DNA of 64,000 bases from Flavihumibacter sp. UBA7668 (GTDB taxonomy: Bacteria > Bacteroidota > Bacteroidia > Chitinophagales > Chitinophagaceae), in the NCBI RefSeq assembly GCF_002483205.1, contig NZ_DLHM01000001.1, forward strand, positions 625,176 through 689,175, written 5' to 3'. Position 1 is the stretch's first letter; each line of letters starts with the position of its first letter. Under the pieces are notes generated by a model, which worked only from the letters and a program-made list of their open reading frames with translations, was not told where the DNA came from and searched no databases. A program made the position numbers and the translations under genes. Positions 1 to 8,136 of this stretch are shown here, in pieces.

Positions 1-2
1 GC

Positions 3-899
3 AGTGGAGTTAATTTATCAGATGGCACCCAAATCCGCAAAGGCGCAGAGGACAGCATCCGTTCCAAAGTGGAGAGAGCAGGAAATCAGTTTCCGAAAAG
101 CGTACAGAATAGAGTAAAATCCATTGCGGAAAACGGAGGCACCCCACTGGTTGTAGCAGCAAACAATACAATTAAGGGTGTTATTGAACTGCAGGATATC
201 ATCAAGCCAGGCATGCAGGATCGATTCGAACGCCTTCGGAAAATGGGCGTGAAAACAGTGATGGTTACAGGTGATAATCCTTTAACTGCCAAATACATTG
301 CAAACAAAGCCGGTGTGGATGATTTCATTGCTGAAGCGAAGCCGGAAGATAAGATGAATTATATCAGACAGGAACAGAACAAAGGGAAACTGGTTGCTAT
401 GATGGGCGATGGCACCAACGATGCACCAGCCCTCGCACAGGCGGATGTTGGTGTTGCAATGAACAGCGGCACCCAGGCTGCTAAAGAAGCAGGCAATATG
501 GTTGATCTGGACAATGATCCAACCAAGCTGATTGAAGTGGTGGAAATTGGGAAACAGTTACTAATTACAAGAGGAACTCTGACGACTTTCTCCATTGCCA
601 ACGATGTGGCCAAATATTTTGCTATTGTTCCGGCCTTATTCATAGCCTCCATTCCCTCGTTGCAGGGTTTAAATATTATGAATCTGAAAAGTCCGGAGAG
701 TGCCATACTTTCAGCCATCATCTTTAATGCGATCATCATCCCGATATTAATTCCTTTGGCCCTGCGCGGAGTTGCCTATAAACCCATCGGTGCATCGGCA
801 TTGCTTCGCAGGAATTTATTGATTTATGGCATGGGAGGTATTATTGTTCCTTTTATAGGAATCAAACTGATTGATTTGCTAATAGGACTATTTATTTAA
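3..899 (+). CDS. kdpB: Potassium-transporting P-type ATPase subunit B, 3' part
   Basis: KdpB is the ATP-hydrolysing P-type subunit of the high-affinity K+ pump KdpFABC in the inner membrane. The frame is open from base 3, so only the last ~298 codons are visible; the phosphorylation loop DKTGT lies upstream of the window. Visible are the hinge motifs VTGDNPLTAKYIA and GDGTNDAPALAQADVGVAMN, which bind Mg and the nucleotide in P-type ATPases, followed by the hallmark KdpB segment LTTFSIANDVAKYFAI and three C-terminal membrane helices. The protein ends with a normal stop 17 bp before kdpC. Nothing suggests damage. kdpA and probably kdpF and a regulator should lie just upstream of the window. Confidence 0.97.
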   Translation, partial: SGVNLSDGTQIRKGAEDSIRSKVERAGNQFPKSVQNRVKSIAENGGTPLVVAANNTIKGVIELQDIIKPGMQDRFERLRKMGVKTVMVTGDNPLTAKYIANKAGVDDFIAEAKPEDKMNYIRQEQNKGKLVAMMGDGTNDAPALAQADVGVAMNSGTQAAKEAGNMVDLDNDPTKLIEVVEIGKQLLITRGTLTTFSIANDVAKYFAIVPALFIASIPSLQGLNIMNLKSPESAILSAIIFNAIIIPILIPLALRGVAYKPIGASALLRRNLLIYGMGGIIVPFIGIKLIDLLIGLFI

Positions 900-916
900 A
901 ACATGAATTTTTTGCA

Positions 917-1471
917 ATGAAAAAATATATTCAACCTTCTATAAAACTATCTCTGGTAATGCTCATTTTATGTTGTGTTATTTATTTCGGGCTTGTTGCC
1001 CTGATTGGCAAAGCAAGCAGGGGTGGTGGCAATGGTGAAACCATTCTAGTCAATAACAAAGTGGTTGGGTACGAACGTATCGGTCAGAAATTTACTGAAG
1101 ATCGCTATTTCTGGAGCCGGCCATCTGCAGTGGATTACAATGCGGCTGGTTCAGCAGGCAGTAATAAAGGCCCTTCCAATCCCGATTATTTAAAAATTGT
1201 ACAGGAACGTATAGATACTTTTCTTGTGCATCATCCAGGTGTTGGTAAAGAACAAATTCCGGCTGATATGGTTACGGCATCCGCAAGTGGACTCGATCCA
1301 AACATTTCGCCTGCCGCCGCTCGCTTACAGGTAGGAAGAGTTGCCAAATTCAGAGGACTGGAAGAGGCATCCGTAAATGCACTGGTTGAACAGCATATAG
1401 AAAAAAATCCGATCGGCCCTGATGTGGTACATGTTTTAAAACTGAATATCGCGCTTGACGCGTTGAAATAA
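917..1471 (+). CDS. kdpC: Potassium-transporting ATPase subunit C
   Basis: KdpC is the small accessory subunit of KdpFABC. The 184-residue length is normal. One N-terminal membrane helix (about residues 11-32) is followed by a periplasmic domain carrying the family motifs FWSRPSAVDYNAAGSAGSN and SGLDPNISPAAA. The gene follows kdpB by 17 bp and precedes the porin gene by 11 bp, so it belongs to the same transcription unit. It has no unusual features. Confidence 0.97.
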   Translation: MKKYIQPSIKLSLVMLILCCVIYFGLVALIGKASRGGGNGETILVNNKVVGYERIGQKFTEDRYFWSRPSAVDYNAAGSAGSNKGPSNPDYLKIVQERIDTFLVHHPGVGKEQIPADMVTASASGLDPNISPAAARLQVGRVAKFRGLEEASVNALVEQHIEKNPIGPDVVHVLKLNIALDALK

Positions 1472-1482
1472 TTACAATCAAT

Positions 1483-2571
1483 ATGAAAATATCATTTTTA
1501 GCTGCAGCCATTTTTATGACATTTGCTGCAACTGCACAGGACTCCGTACAAACAATCAACTCAACAAACCCACTTACTATCAGTGGATATGTGGAAGGCT
1601 ATTACAGTTATGATTTCAATCAACCCTCAAATAATAACCGTCCGGATTTTTTATACAATTTCAACCGGCACAATGAGTTTACCATTAATCTGGGATTTAT
1701 TAAGGCTGCCTATGTAACAGAGCGAACCAGGGCTAATCTGGCAGCGGGTGTTGGCACCTACATGAATGCTAATTATGCTGCTGAACCGGGGGTATTAAAA
1801 TATATTCTTGAAGCGAATGCCGGTTACAAGCTTAGTTCAAAAAACAATCTCTGGTTTGACATTGGTATCCTGCCTTCGCATATTGGTTTTGAATCCGCCA
1901 TCGGCAAAGATAACTGGACCCTTACCCGGAGCCTTGTAGCAGAAAATACGCCGTATTTTGAAAGTGGTGCAAAACTGACCTACACAACAAAAGATGGGAA
2001 ATTATTGGTATCAGCAATGGCATTAAATGGCTGGCAGCGCATTTCCAGGGTGGATGGCAATTCGCTTATGAGCTGGGGTACACAGGTAACCTACAAACCA
2101 ACTGACAAATTCACCTTCAATTACAGTACATTTATTGGAACAGATAAGCCGGATACTGCGCGATTGTGGAGGTATCACAACAACCTGTACGGGATCTTCC
2201 AAATAACAGACAAAGTTGGATTGATTGCCAATCTGGATTATGGCCTGGAACAAAATTCGCCGAACAGCAACAAACTGAATCAGTGGTACACCCCTGTGGC
2301 AATCCTGCGTATAACACCCAATTCAAACTGGGCAATTGCCATACGAGGAGAATATTTCAGTGATCAAAACGGAGTAATAATTGGGACCGGTACAGCAAAC
2401 GGATTCAAAACCTTTAGTGGTTCAGTAAACCTGGATTACCGGCCTCTGCCAGCCATTTTACTTCGCATTGAAGGACGGCACATGAACAGCAAAGATGCGA
2501 TCTTTACAAAAGAAAATATGGCAAGGAATAATAATTCAGCAATCAGTTTTTCAACATCCATCGCATTCTAA
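1483..2571 (+). CDS. Outer-membrane beta-barrel porin of the kdp operon (BBP2/OmpL-like)
   Basis: A 362-residue outer-membrane protein: Sec signal peptide MKISFLAAAIFMTFAATAQ, then alternating amphipathic strands rich in aromatic residues (for example GYVEGYYSYDFNQPSN), and a C-terminal Phe in SISFSTSIAF, the usual barrel-insertion signature. The pattern matches the putative beta-barrel porin-2 family. It lies inside the kdp operon between kdpC and kdpD with 11-12 bp gaps. I infer that it lets K+ or small osmolytes cross the outer membrane to supply the Kdp pump; porins at this place are common in Bacteroidota kdp operons, but the substrate is not visible in the sequence. Confidence 0.8.
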   Translation: MKISFLAAAIFMTFAATAQDSVQTINSTNPLTISGYVEGYYSYDFNQPSNNNRPDFLYNFNRHNEFTINLGFIKAAYVTERTRANLAAGVGTYMNANYAAEPGVLKYILEANAGYKLSSKNNLWFDIGILPSHIGFESAIGKDNWTLTRSLVAENTPYFESGAKLTYTTKDGKLLVSAMALNGWQRISRVDGNSLMSWGTQVTYKPTDKFTFNYSTFIGTDKPDTARLWRYHNNLYGIFQITDKVGLIANLDYGLEQNSPNSNKLNQWYTPVAILRITPNSNWAIAIRGEYFSDQNGVIIGTGTANGFKTFSGSVNLDYRPLPAILLRIEGRHMNSKDAIFTKENMARNNNSAISFSTSIAF

Positions 2572-2583
2572 TGAATCATCTAT

Positions 2584-3717
2584 ATGAACGACAATCAGCA
2601 TACTCCTGAAGAATGGCTGCAAAAAATAGGTGGCCAAAAAAGCGAAAAAGGTAAGCTGAAAATTTATATTGGCATGAGTGCCGGGGTAGGCAAAACCTAT
2701 CGGATGCTGCAGGAAGCCCATCAGCTTAAGAAAGATGGAGTAGATGTACGAATCGGATATATAGAAACACATAATCGTAAAGAAACAGCCGCCTTAGCAG
2801 AGCATCTGCCCATCATACCGCGCAGGGTAGTTTTTTACAAAGGCAAACGGCTGGAAGAACTTGACGTGTCTGCCATTTTGTTAATCCATCCGGATATGGT
2901 GTTGATTGATGAACTGGCGCATACCAATATTCCTGGAAGTAAAAATGAAAAACGTTGGCAGGATGTGCTGGATGTTTTAAATGCCGGTATCAACGTAATT
3001 TCAGCGTTGAATATCCAGCACATTGAAAGCATCAACGAAGATGTAAAAGGAATTACAGGGATAGAAGTGAAGGAACGGGTACCCGACAAAATATTGCAGA
3101 TAGCCGATGAGGTGGTAAACATTGACCTGCCGGCAGATGAACTGATTCGCCGGTTGAGGGAAGGAAAAATTTATGAGCAGAGTAAGGTACAGCAGGCGCT
3201 TACCAATTTCTTTCAGCCGGATAAAATTTTGCAACTGAGGGAGCTTGCACTTAAGGAGGTAGCCGGACAGGTTGAGCGGAAAGTGGATTACTCCATTGAA
3301 TACAAGAAAAATCCCTTTCGACATGAGCGTTTTTTAGCCTGCGTGTCGAGCAATCATCAGATTGCTCAAAGGATCATTCGGAAAACGGCCAGGCTTGCCT
3401 CCTACTATAACAGTCAATGGTATGTAGTGTACGTTCAAACGTCCAGGGAAGCACCTGATAAAATACCACTGGACAAGCAAAGACACCTGATCAATAATTT
3501 TAAAAATGCCACGGAATTGGGAGGAGAGATTTTTCAGATAAATGAAGAGAATATTTCCCGGGCGATTATACAAATTATTGAAGAAAGGAAAATAACAACC
3601 GTATGCATAGGCAAACCACACCTGAACCTGTGGCAGATTATTCTGAAAACCAATGTTTTTAATCAGCTTTTGAAAACAATTTCTAAAAATGATGTTGACA
3701 TCGTTATTTTATCCTAA
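2584..3717 (+). CDS. kdpD: KdpD sensor domain protein without kinase module
   Basis: This is the cytoplasmic N-terminal half of the K+ sensor KdpD as a separate 377-residue protein. Walker A GMSAGVGKT is at residues 30-38 and the Walker-B-like LIDELAHTNIPGS follows near residue 105; the C-terminal ~130 residues form a universal-stress-protein (Usp) fold domain. Classical KdpD is about 890 residues and continues into four membrane helices and a histidine kinase; both are absent here and no frame continues them. The kinase function is probably taken over by the next gene, whose ATG overlaps this stop codon by one base (TAATG), indicating translational coupling. The protein likely senses cytoplasmic K+ or c-di-AMP, as KdpD and Usp domains do in other bacteria. 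Confidence 0.9.
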   Translation: MNDNQHTPEEWLQKIGGQKSEKGKLKIYIGMSAGVGKTYRMLQEAHQLKKDGVDVRIGYIETHNRKETAALAEHLPIIPRRVVFYKGKRLEELDVSAILLIHPDMVLIDELAHTNIPGSKNEKRWQDVLDVLNAGINVISALNIQHIESINEDVKGITGIEVKERVPDKILQIADEVVNIDLPADELIRRLREGKIYEQSKVQQALTNFFQPDKILQLRELALKEVAGQVERKVDYSIEYKKNPFRHERFLACVSSNHQIAQRIIRKTARLASYYNSQWYVVYVQTSREAPDKIPLDKQRHLINNFKNATELGGEIFQINEENISRAIIQIIEERKITTVCIGKPHLNLWQIILKTNVFNQLLKTISKNDVDIVILS

Positions 3718-5411
3718 TGGCTACCAGCGTAAAAAATAAAATCCGGTGGGGAACTGTCTTTCTCTTTTTTCTGGTGATGAGTTCCGGAGGCGTGGGTATT
3801 TATTACCTCGTGAAACTTCGGCTTCAGACCAAAAATATCCTCACCGCGAATTATGAATCTCTGCAATACGCACACGGAATGCAGATTGCCTTAGACAGCG
3901 TACTAAGCGGCGAGGAGCATTTTATTGATACCATCGGACATTACCTCAAATTGCAGGAATCCAACATAACGGAAAAAGGAGAAGCGGAAGCTACCAAAAA
4001 TTTAGGTATTGCATTAGTGGAATTTAAAAAAGGAGATAGTAAACAGGAAGGCAACCTGCGGAAGCAGCTTCAAACCATCCTTTTCCTGAATATGCAGGCT
4101 ATTCAAACCAAGTCGGAAAACTCGGAAGCTGCATCGGAACAGGCTGTCACCATTATCATCACCAGTGTTGCCATCATTCTCCTGATTGGCTTTACGTTTG
4201 CGGTCAATTTTCCTTCCATCTTAACTGATCCAATTAATAAATTGACCGAAGCAATCAGGGAAATTAGTCAGAAGAACTATCACCATCGTATTCATATTCA
4301 ATCAAAAGATGAATTTGGACAATTGGCTAAGTCGTTTAATGAAATGGCAGAGCGATTGGAATATTTTGAAAACAGTAATCTGGCCAAACTGATTTTTGAA
4401 AAATCAAGAGCAGAAGCAGTTATTAATAGTCTGAAAGATGCAAGTATAGGTATTGATAAAACAGATACGGTCTTGTTTGCCAATGAGCAGGCATTGCAAC
4501 TATTAGGATTATCAGTGAAAGATATTGTTGGCGAAAAAGTGGAGCTTGTAGCAAAACGCAATGATTTATTCCGGTTTTTACTGGAAGAAAAAACTACGAA
4601 CCCGTTTAAAGTGGTAGTGGAGAATCGGGAAAACTACTTTATCAAAGAAGTGATGGGAATGGGGCAGGGCAGTACAAATGGAAAGGTTTTAGTGCTTAAA
4701 AATATTACATCGTTTAAAGAACTGGATGTGGCAAAAACAAATTTTATTGCTACCATTTCCCACGAATTGAAAACACCTTTGGCATCCTCTGATTTTAGTA
4801 TAAAACTCCTTAAAGATGAACGCATTGGAACCCTTACAGATGAGCAAAAGGAATTGGTAAACAGCATCAACGCAGATAATCAGCGGATGCTTCTCATTTT
4901 GAGTGAACTACTGAATCTTTCACAAGTAGAAGCCGGTAAAATTCAGTTGAATATCCAACCCGTTAATATTTACCGGGTAGTAGAAAATTCCGTTCAAACC
5001 GTTGCTGCACCGGCAAAAGAGAAAGCCATAAGAATTGAAGAGCAATTGGAAGCCGGACTTCCAGAAATACAGGGTGATCCGGATAAAATTGGATGGGTTC
5101 TCAATAATTTCCTTACAAATGCCATTAAAAATGCTCCTGATAAAAGCCATGTAGTGGTTGAAGTAACTCAAACAGCAACAGCAGTCAACTTCTCGGTAAA
5201 AGATCAGGGACAGGGAATTGAAGCAGTCTATTTAACCAGGATTTTTGAGCGATACTACCAGATACCGGGAAGATCAGACATAAAGGGTTCAGGAATCGGC
5301 TTAGCCATCTGCAAAGAAATGGTGGAAGCCATGGGAGGAACAATTTGGGTTAAAAGCAACATCGGGCAGGGAAGCACATTCGGATTTACCTTTAGTCAGT
5401 TTCCAAAATGA
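3717..5411 (+). CDS. Membrane sensor histidine kinase (HAMP-PAS-HisKA-HATPase), kdp-linked
   Basis: A 564-residue sensor kinase with membrane helices at about 12-33 and 144-165 enclosing a periplasmic region, then HAMP, a PAS-like domain (about 230-330), HisKA with the phosphoacceptor His349 in ATISHELKTPLASS, and an HATPase with the G1/G2 boxes DQGQGIEA and GSGIGLAICKEMVEAMGG. Its start overlaps the kdpD stop, so it is the last gene of the kdp operon and presumably forms a split KdpD with the preceding protein. No KdpE-type response regulator is present downstream; the partner may lie upstream of the window. An alternative is a generic phosphate/osmostress kinase of the same architecture, but the coupling to kdpD argues for K+ control. 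Confidence 0.88.
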   Translation: MATSVKNKIRWGTVFLFFLVMSSGGVGIYYLVKLRLQTKNILTANYESLQYAHGMQIALDSVLSGEEHFIDTIGHYLKLQESNITEKGEAEATKNLGIALVEFKKGDSKQEGNLRKQLQTILFLNMQAIQTKSENSEAASEQAVTIIITSVAIILLIGFTFAVNFPSILTDPINKLTEAIREISQKNYHHRIHIQSKDEFGQLAKSFNEMAERLEYFENSNLAKLIFEKSRAEAVINSLKDASIGIDKTDTVLFANEQALQLLGLSVKDIVGEKVELVAKRNDLFRFLLEEKTTNPFKVVVENRENYFIKEVMGMGQGSTNGKVLVLKNITSFKELDVAKTNFIATISHELKTPLASSDFSIKLLKDERIGTLTDEQKELVNSINADNQRMLLILSELLNLSQVEAGKIQLNIQPVNIYRVVENSVQTVAAPAKEKAIRIEEQLEAGLPEIQGDPDKIGWVLNNFLTNAIKNAPDKSHVVVEVTQTATAVNFSVKDQGQGIEAVYLTRIFERYYQIPGRSDIKGSGIGLAICKEMVEAMGGTIWVKSNIGQGSTFGFTFSQFPK

Positions 5412-5543
5412 AAATAAATCTTTCCATTTTGAAAAGGATTTGTCGCCAACAAATCAGTTTTAAATTTCATGATTTAAGATCAACCTGCGCTATATCAATT
5501 AGTTAGACAAACCAAGATCAGTTCATACCATCCGGTATTGCTT

Positions 5544-5560
5544 TTGGTATTTATTACCAA
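5544..5560. promoter_or_regulatory. Short inverted repeat between kdp operon and small ORFs
   Basis: TTGGTA (5544-5549) and TACCAA (5555-5560) form a perfect 6-bp inverted repeat with a 5-nt spacer, 11 bp before the first small ORF. It could be an operator or a weak hairpin. No regulator is linked to it. The rest of 5412-5543 holds nothing I recognise. Confidence 0.2.
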
Positions 5561-5571
5561 ATAAATACATC

Positions 5572-5685
5572 ATGAAACCAGGTTTTCGCCTGATGAAACG
5601 AAGGCTGCGGCCCATTCATCTATTGTATGCATTATATACACTACTTATCCTGTTAACCCTTCTGATAAGATCTATCTTAAACTGA
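5572..5685 (+). CDS. Possible 37-aa hydrophobic small protein
   Basis: An ATG-initiated ORF of 37 codons with a basic N-terminus (KPGFRLMKRRLRP) followed by a strongly hydrophobic stretch (LLYALYTLLILLTLLI) that would make one membrane helix with positive charges inside. It sits downstream of the kdp kinase in the same direction and 5 bp before a second small hydrophobic ORF. Small membrane subunits such as KdpF occur near kdp genes, but this sequence does not resemble KdpF. It may be only a chance ORF; coding is supported solely by its membrane-protein layout and tandem arrangement. Confidence 0.3.
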   Translation: MKPGFRLMKRRLRPIHLLYALYTLLILLTLLIRSILN

Positions 5686-5690
5686 TTCCA

Positions 5691-5813
5691 ATGAAAAAGC
5701 AGTATAACAAATATAAACCTCCAACACTTAAAGATTTTCTTTGGGTAATACTTGTATTTGGTCTGATTATCGCAATTTCCTGGCTTGCCTATTTCAAATT
5801 TGGTTGGCATTGA
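5691..5813 (+). CDS. Possible 40-aa single-pass membrane protein
   Basis: A 40-codon ORF starting 5 bp after the previous small ORF. A Lys/Tyr-rich N-terminus (MKKQYNKYKPPTLKDF) precedes a 19-residue hydrophobic helix (LWVILVFGLIIAISWLAYF) and ends FKFGWH. The layout is that of a genuine small inner-membrane protein and is more convincing than its neighbour. The stop codon runs straight into a heptanucleotide repeat. Function unknown; association with the Kdp pump is a guess based only on position. Confidence 0.4.
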   Translation: MKKQYNKYKPPTLKDFLWVILVFGLIIAISWLAYFKFGWH

Positions 5814-5815
5814 AC

Positions 5816-5843
5816 ATTCACTATTCACTATTCAACATTCACC
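5816..5843. repeat. Heptanucleotide tandem repeat, 4 copies
   Basis: Four direct 7-nt units of consensus ATTCAC[TC] run from 5816 to 5843 and overlap the last codons of the minus-strand flavoprotein gene. Short heptamer arrays like this are slippage-prone and frequent in intergenic DNA; no function is implied. Confidence 0.6.
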
Positions 5844-6732
5844 ACTCCAACAGAAATGAATTGATTGCCGCACCTGCCATAGTCCCCTGCGCAACTGCCG
5901 TTGAAATGGTTCTCATAGGGGTGGTACAATCACCTGCTGCAAAAACTCCTGGCACGGAGCTTTCCTGAAAGGCATTAACCGCAATAAATCCCTGTTCACT
6001 GACCTGTAGTCCCAGTTGGATAACAAGCGGGCTCTGATGCATGGGTGCTCGTGCAAAAACAGCTTTAAGAGAAATCAGCGAATTATCTACCAACTGAATA
6101 TGCTGCAGATATCCCTCCTGATGAAGGATGGATTGGATGGGAGTTGATACAATCGGAATACCGGCTTTTTTCAGGATTTCAAGTTGTTCTTCTTTCAAAG
6201 CTGGTTCGCCATTGGTTAATAATTGAACATTAGGCGTCCATTGTCGGATCAGTTTAACAAATTCAAATCCTATTTCTCCATTCGCCAATACAGCCAGATT
6301 TTCATTCCGTACTTCATAACCATGGCAATAAGGACAATGTAAAACAGATTTGCCCCAGCATTCAGCAAATCCGAAAATAGGCAACATTTCATCCACCACC
6401 CCTGTTGCCAACAATACTTTCTTTGCCTCAATTTGGAAACCTCCCGTCGTATGGAGACTAAATCCCGATTCATTCAGCTTCACCTCATTCACGGTATCCT
6501 GCATCCATTTTATAGTTGGATAGGCCAGAACCTGTTCTTTGGCAACAGTGGATAAAAATTCGGGGGTTACGCCATCCCTTGAGAGAAAGTTGTGGGAATG
6601 AGGTGTCTGGCGATTACAGGGCCGTCCATTATCAATCACCAAAACTTTGCGCAATGCCCTACCCAATGCCATTGCTGCAGATAATCCTGCATTACTGCCC
6701 CCAATGATCACAACCTCAAATTTTGAATTCAT
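5839..6732 (-). CDS. Thioredoxin-reductase-like FAD/NAD(P) oxidoreductase
   Basis: A 297-residue flavoprotein of the thioredoxin reductase fold. The FAD Rossmann motif GGSNAGLSAA is near residues 10-19, the ATG motif LLATGVVDE is near 108, the redox-active CPYC is at Cys133/Cys136, and the second FAD signature GVFAAGDCT is near the C-terminus. The length and CPYC, with no extra membrane or thioredoxin domain, fit the small TrxR-like enzymes common in Bacteroidota. The second dinucleotide motif (LANGEIGFE) is degenerate, so the cofactor preference is uncertain. I chose the ATG at 6732 rather than 6828 because the family begins a few residues before the FAD motif and a -7 box lies at 6762-6769. 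The 3' end abuts a heptamer repeat. Confidence 0.9.
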   Translation of the reverse strand: MNSKFEVVIIGGSNAGLSAAMALGRALRKVLVIDNGRPCNRQTPHSHNFLSRDGVTPEFLSTVAKEQVLAYPTIKWMQDTVNEVKLNESGFSLHTTGGFQIEAKKVLLATGVVDEMLPIFGFAECWGKSVLHCPYCHGYEVRNENLAVLANGEIGFEFVKLIRQWTPNVQLLTNGEPALKEEQLEILKKAGIPIVSTPIQSILHQEGYLQHIQLVDNSLISLKAVFARAPMHQSPLVIQLGLQVSEQGFIAVNAFQESSVPGVFAAGDCTTPMRTISTAVAQGTMAGAAINSFLLEW

Positions 6733-6761
6733 TTGGTAGCTGTTTTTTTCAGTTAAAAAGG

Positions 6762-6769
6762 CAAAGATA
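6762..6769 (-). promoter_or_regulatory. -7 promoter element of flavoprotein gene
   Basis: Read on the minus strand the sequence is TATCTTTG, an exact match to the Bacteroidota -7 consensus TAnnTTTG, 29 nt before the chosen start codon. No TTTG -33 element is found at the standard spacing. Confidence 0.5.
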
Positions 6770-6793
6770 GTATTTTTTGCATCTTTGTTGCAT

Positions 6794-7402
6794 TTATAGT
6801 GGAAAACGATCTTTAAATCGCTGACCATTTTGCATGGCGGTTATTTCATATAGGGTACAGAGACAGCTCATCAATTGAGCTTCCACTTCTTGCTGGTTCA
6901 GGTGCTGCCCGATCAATACCAGCTCATTAAACCGATCACCAAAAGCCTTATCCCACCGCTTTTCAATTTCAGCCTGATTATCCACAAAAGCAGCATACCG
7001 GATACGCTCTCCATAGGGCAGGGAACACCACCAGACGCCTGCTTTATCCACCCGTAAACTGCCACCTGCCTGGTTCCAGTTAATCACATCATCAGGGCGA
7101 CTGGCAATCCAGCATACACCTTTGCTGCGGATGATATTAATTGGCCACTGATCATTTAGAAAAGTCCAGAAGCGCTCGGGATGAAAGGGTTGTTTAGCCC
7201 TGAATACGAAGGAGGAAATACCATATTCTTTAGTTTCAGGTGTATGGATAGTTTCTCTTTCTAGTTTCCAGGTTTCTGTCTGACTGGACTTTTCAAAATC
7301 AAATAAACCGGTATTTAATATTTCCGAGGGTGATACATTCCCAAAACTGGATTCAATTACCCTGGCAGCCGGATTAAGCTGCTTAAGAACAGATCGAAGA
7401 GT
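6794..7402 (-). pseudogene. cobW-family GTPase/metallochaperone, 3' remnant
   Basis: The translated minus-strand frame from about 7402 down to 6794 reads through the end of the GTPase domain (LLKQLNPAARVIESSFGNV) and the whole CobW C-terminal domain (TKEYGISSFVFRAKQPFHP, RSKGVCWIASRPDD, QAGGSLRVDKAGVWWC). CobW/ZigA proteins are ~400-residue GTP-dependent zinc chaperones; here the entire N-terminal GTPase part with Walker motifs and the metal-binding CxCC is gone. The frame upstream closes at a TAA (7430-7432), and the DNA there already encodes another truncated gene. I read this as a deletion scar joining two formerly separate genes. The C-terminal domain alone could be made from an internal GTG but is unlikely to be functional. 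Confidence 0.85.
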
Positions 7403-7661
7403 GCAGAGAAGAAGTCGTTTGAATCCAGTTTATTTTGTTCAGCTTATTTAAAAAGCAGTGTTCATCTGTATAGTCTGCGTATTGATGATCGCAAATAAAG
7501 CATGTATCTGATGATCCTGAAAATTCTCCGGAATTCAGTAACAATTCATTGTTTCCTTCAGCACTGCAATGTGTATGATTTGCATGTGTATGCCAAACCT
7601 GAATTGGTAGCATTAGAAAAAAATAGAGCACCAAAAGTATGGAGGAAATAATGGCATTCAT
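7383..7661 (-). pseudogene. Truncated His/Cys-rich exported small protein fused to cobW scar
   Basis: About 92 codons from ATG 7661. A hydrophobic signal-like segment (ISSILLVLYFFLMLPIQVW) is followed by HTHANHTHCS and CFICDHQYADYTDEHC, metal-ligand-rich stretches seen in small exported proteins encoded next to zinc/copper uptake genes of Bacteroidota. Homologous-looking proteins usually continue further; here the C-terminal ~15 codons (from about LNKLNKI onward) run out of frame over the cobW remnant and stop at 7383. The upstream promoter is intact and near perfect. Start 7661 is preferred over 7673 or 7700 because the -7 box ends at 7679. Confidence 0.6.
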
Positions 7662-7678
7662 TTTTTGCAACATTATTG

Positions 7679-7709
7679 CAAATATAGAATATGACTCCAT
7701 ACGGGCAAA
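7679..7709 (-). promoter_or_regulatory. Full Bacteroidota-type promoter (TTTG-N19-TATATTTG)
   Basis: On the minus strand TTTG (7709-7706), a spacer of exactly 19 nt and TATATTTG (7686-7679) match the canonical -33/-7 consensus without mismatch. It drives the truncated small gene and, by read-through, the cobW remnant. This is the best complete promoter seen in the window. Confidence 0.75.
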
Positions 7710-7754
7710 TCTTTTTTCACAATTTCAAACCATGTATTCCAATCCTGATTTTGA

Positions 7755-8048
7755 TTAAAGTACGCGTACCGGCTTTCCAGATTGTAATGCGCGTCCAATT
7801 ACCGGTTGTTCATCTCCCATTGGCGGGACAATAACCACCAGTCCAATTTCAGGGTCCTCCAGTAAACTATTTAGATCATACACCAGTTCAGCTTCCGGAA
7901 ATGCCTGACGGATACTTTCAGCGAGTTTAGGTTCGCCTGTCCAGATTTTGCGTATGCTGTACTCATTATTCTGTTGTAAATCAAGCTTCCAGCTCGTGCC
8001 GGCAGGTGATTCACTGATTATTATTCCACCGATTAACAAATTTTTCAT
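7755..8048 (-). CDS. Small Gfo/Idh/MocA-like Rossmann protein
   Basis: A 97-residue protein that aligns by eye with the second part of a Gfo/Idh/MocA nucleotide-binding domain: AESIRQAFPEAELVYDLNSLLEDPEIGLVVIVPP followed by IGRALQSGKPVRV, the equivalent of the usual 'ALEAGKHVLVEKP'. The N-terminal GxGxxG motif is replaced by IGGIIISESPAGT, and the catalytic and C-terminal domains (~230 residues) are missing. It begins with a normal ATG and ends cleanly, so it may be a stand-alone small protein family or a truncated oxidoreductase. It is divergent from the MFS gene across an 88-bp gap that carries two palindromes. The activity cannot be predicted. Confidence 0.55.
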   Translation of the reverse strand: MKNLLIGGIIISESPAGTSWKLDLQQNNEYSIRKIWTGEPKLAESIRQAFPEAELVYDLNSLLEDPEIGLVVIVPPMGDEQPVIGRALQSGKPVRVL

Positions 8049-8056
8049 AACCTAAT

Positions 8057-8071
8057 GTGTACTTTATACAC
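8057..8071. promoter_or_regulatory. Inverted repeat in divergent promoter region
   Basis: GTGTA and TACAC form a perfect 5-bp inverted repeat around CTTTA, directly upstream of the -7 box of the MFS gene and 9 bp from the start of the Gfo/Idh-like gene. It may be a second regulator site. The evidence is the symmetry alone. Confidence 0.25.
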
Positions 8072-8080
8072 TAAGTTATG

Positions 8081-8103
8081 TAATTTTGTTGAAACGTTTC
8101 AAC
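8081..8103 (+). promoter_or_regulatory. -7 box with adjoining LacI-family operator
   Basis: TAATTTTG (8081-8088) matches TAnnTTTG, and the perfect 16-bp palindrome GTTGAAACGTTTCAAC (8088-8103) starts on its last base. The palindrome has the even-length symmetry with a central CG and AA/TT flanks typical of LacI-family operators. Placed at the transcription start it would block initiation of the MFS gene at 8137. A LacI-family regulator is encoded 1.7 kb downstream (9767-10789), the natural candidate to bind it. Confidence 0.65.
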
Positions 8104-8136
8104 TTTAATAGCTTTGCAGCTGCAATTGGAGAAAAA

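Noticed and set aside
5404..5431. Possible terminator after the kdp kinase
   Set aside because: CAAAATG/CATTTTG stem is AT-rich, has a 14-nt loop and no T-run.
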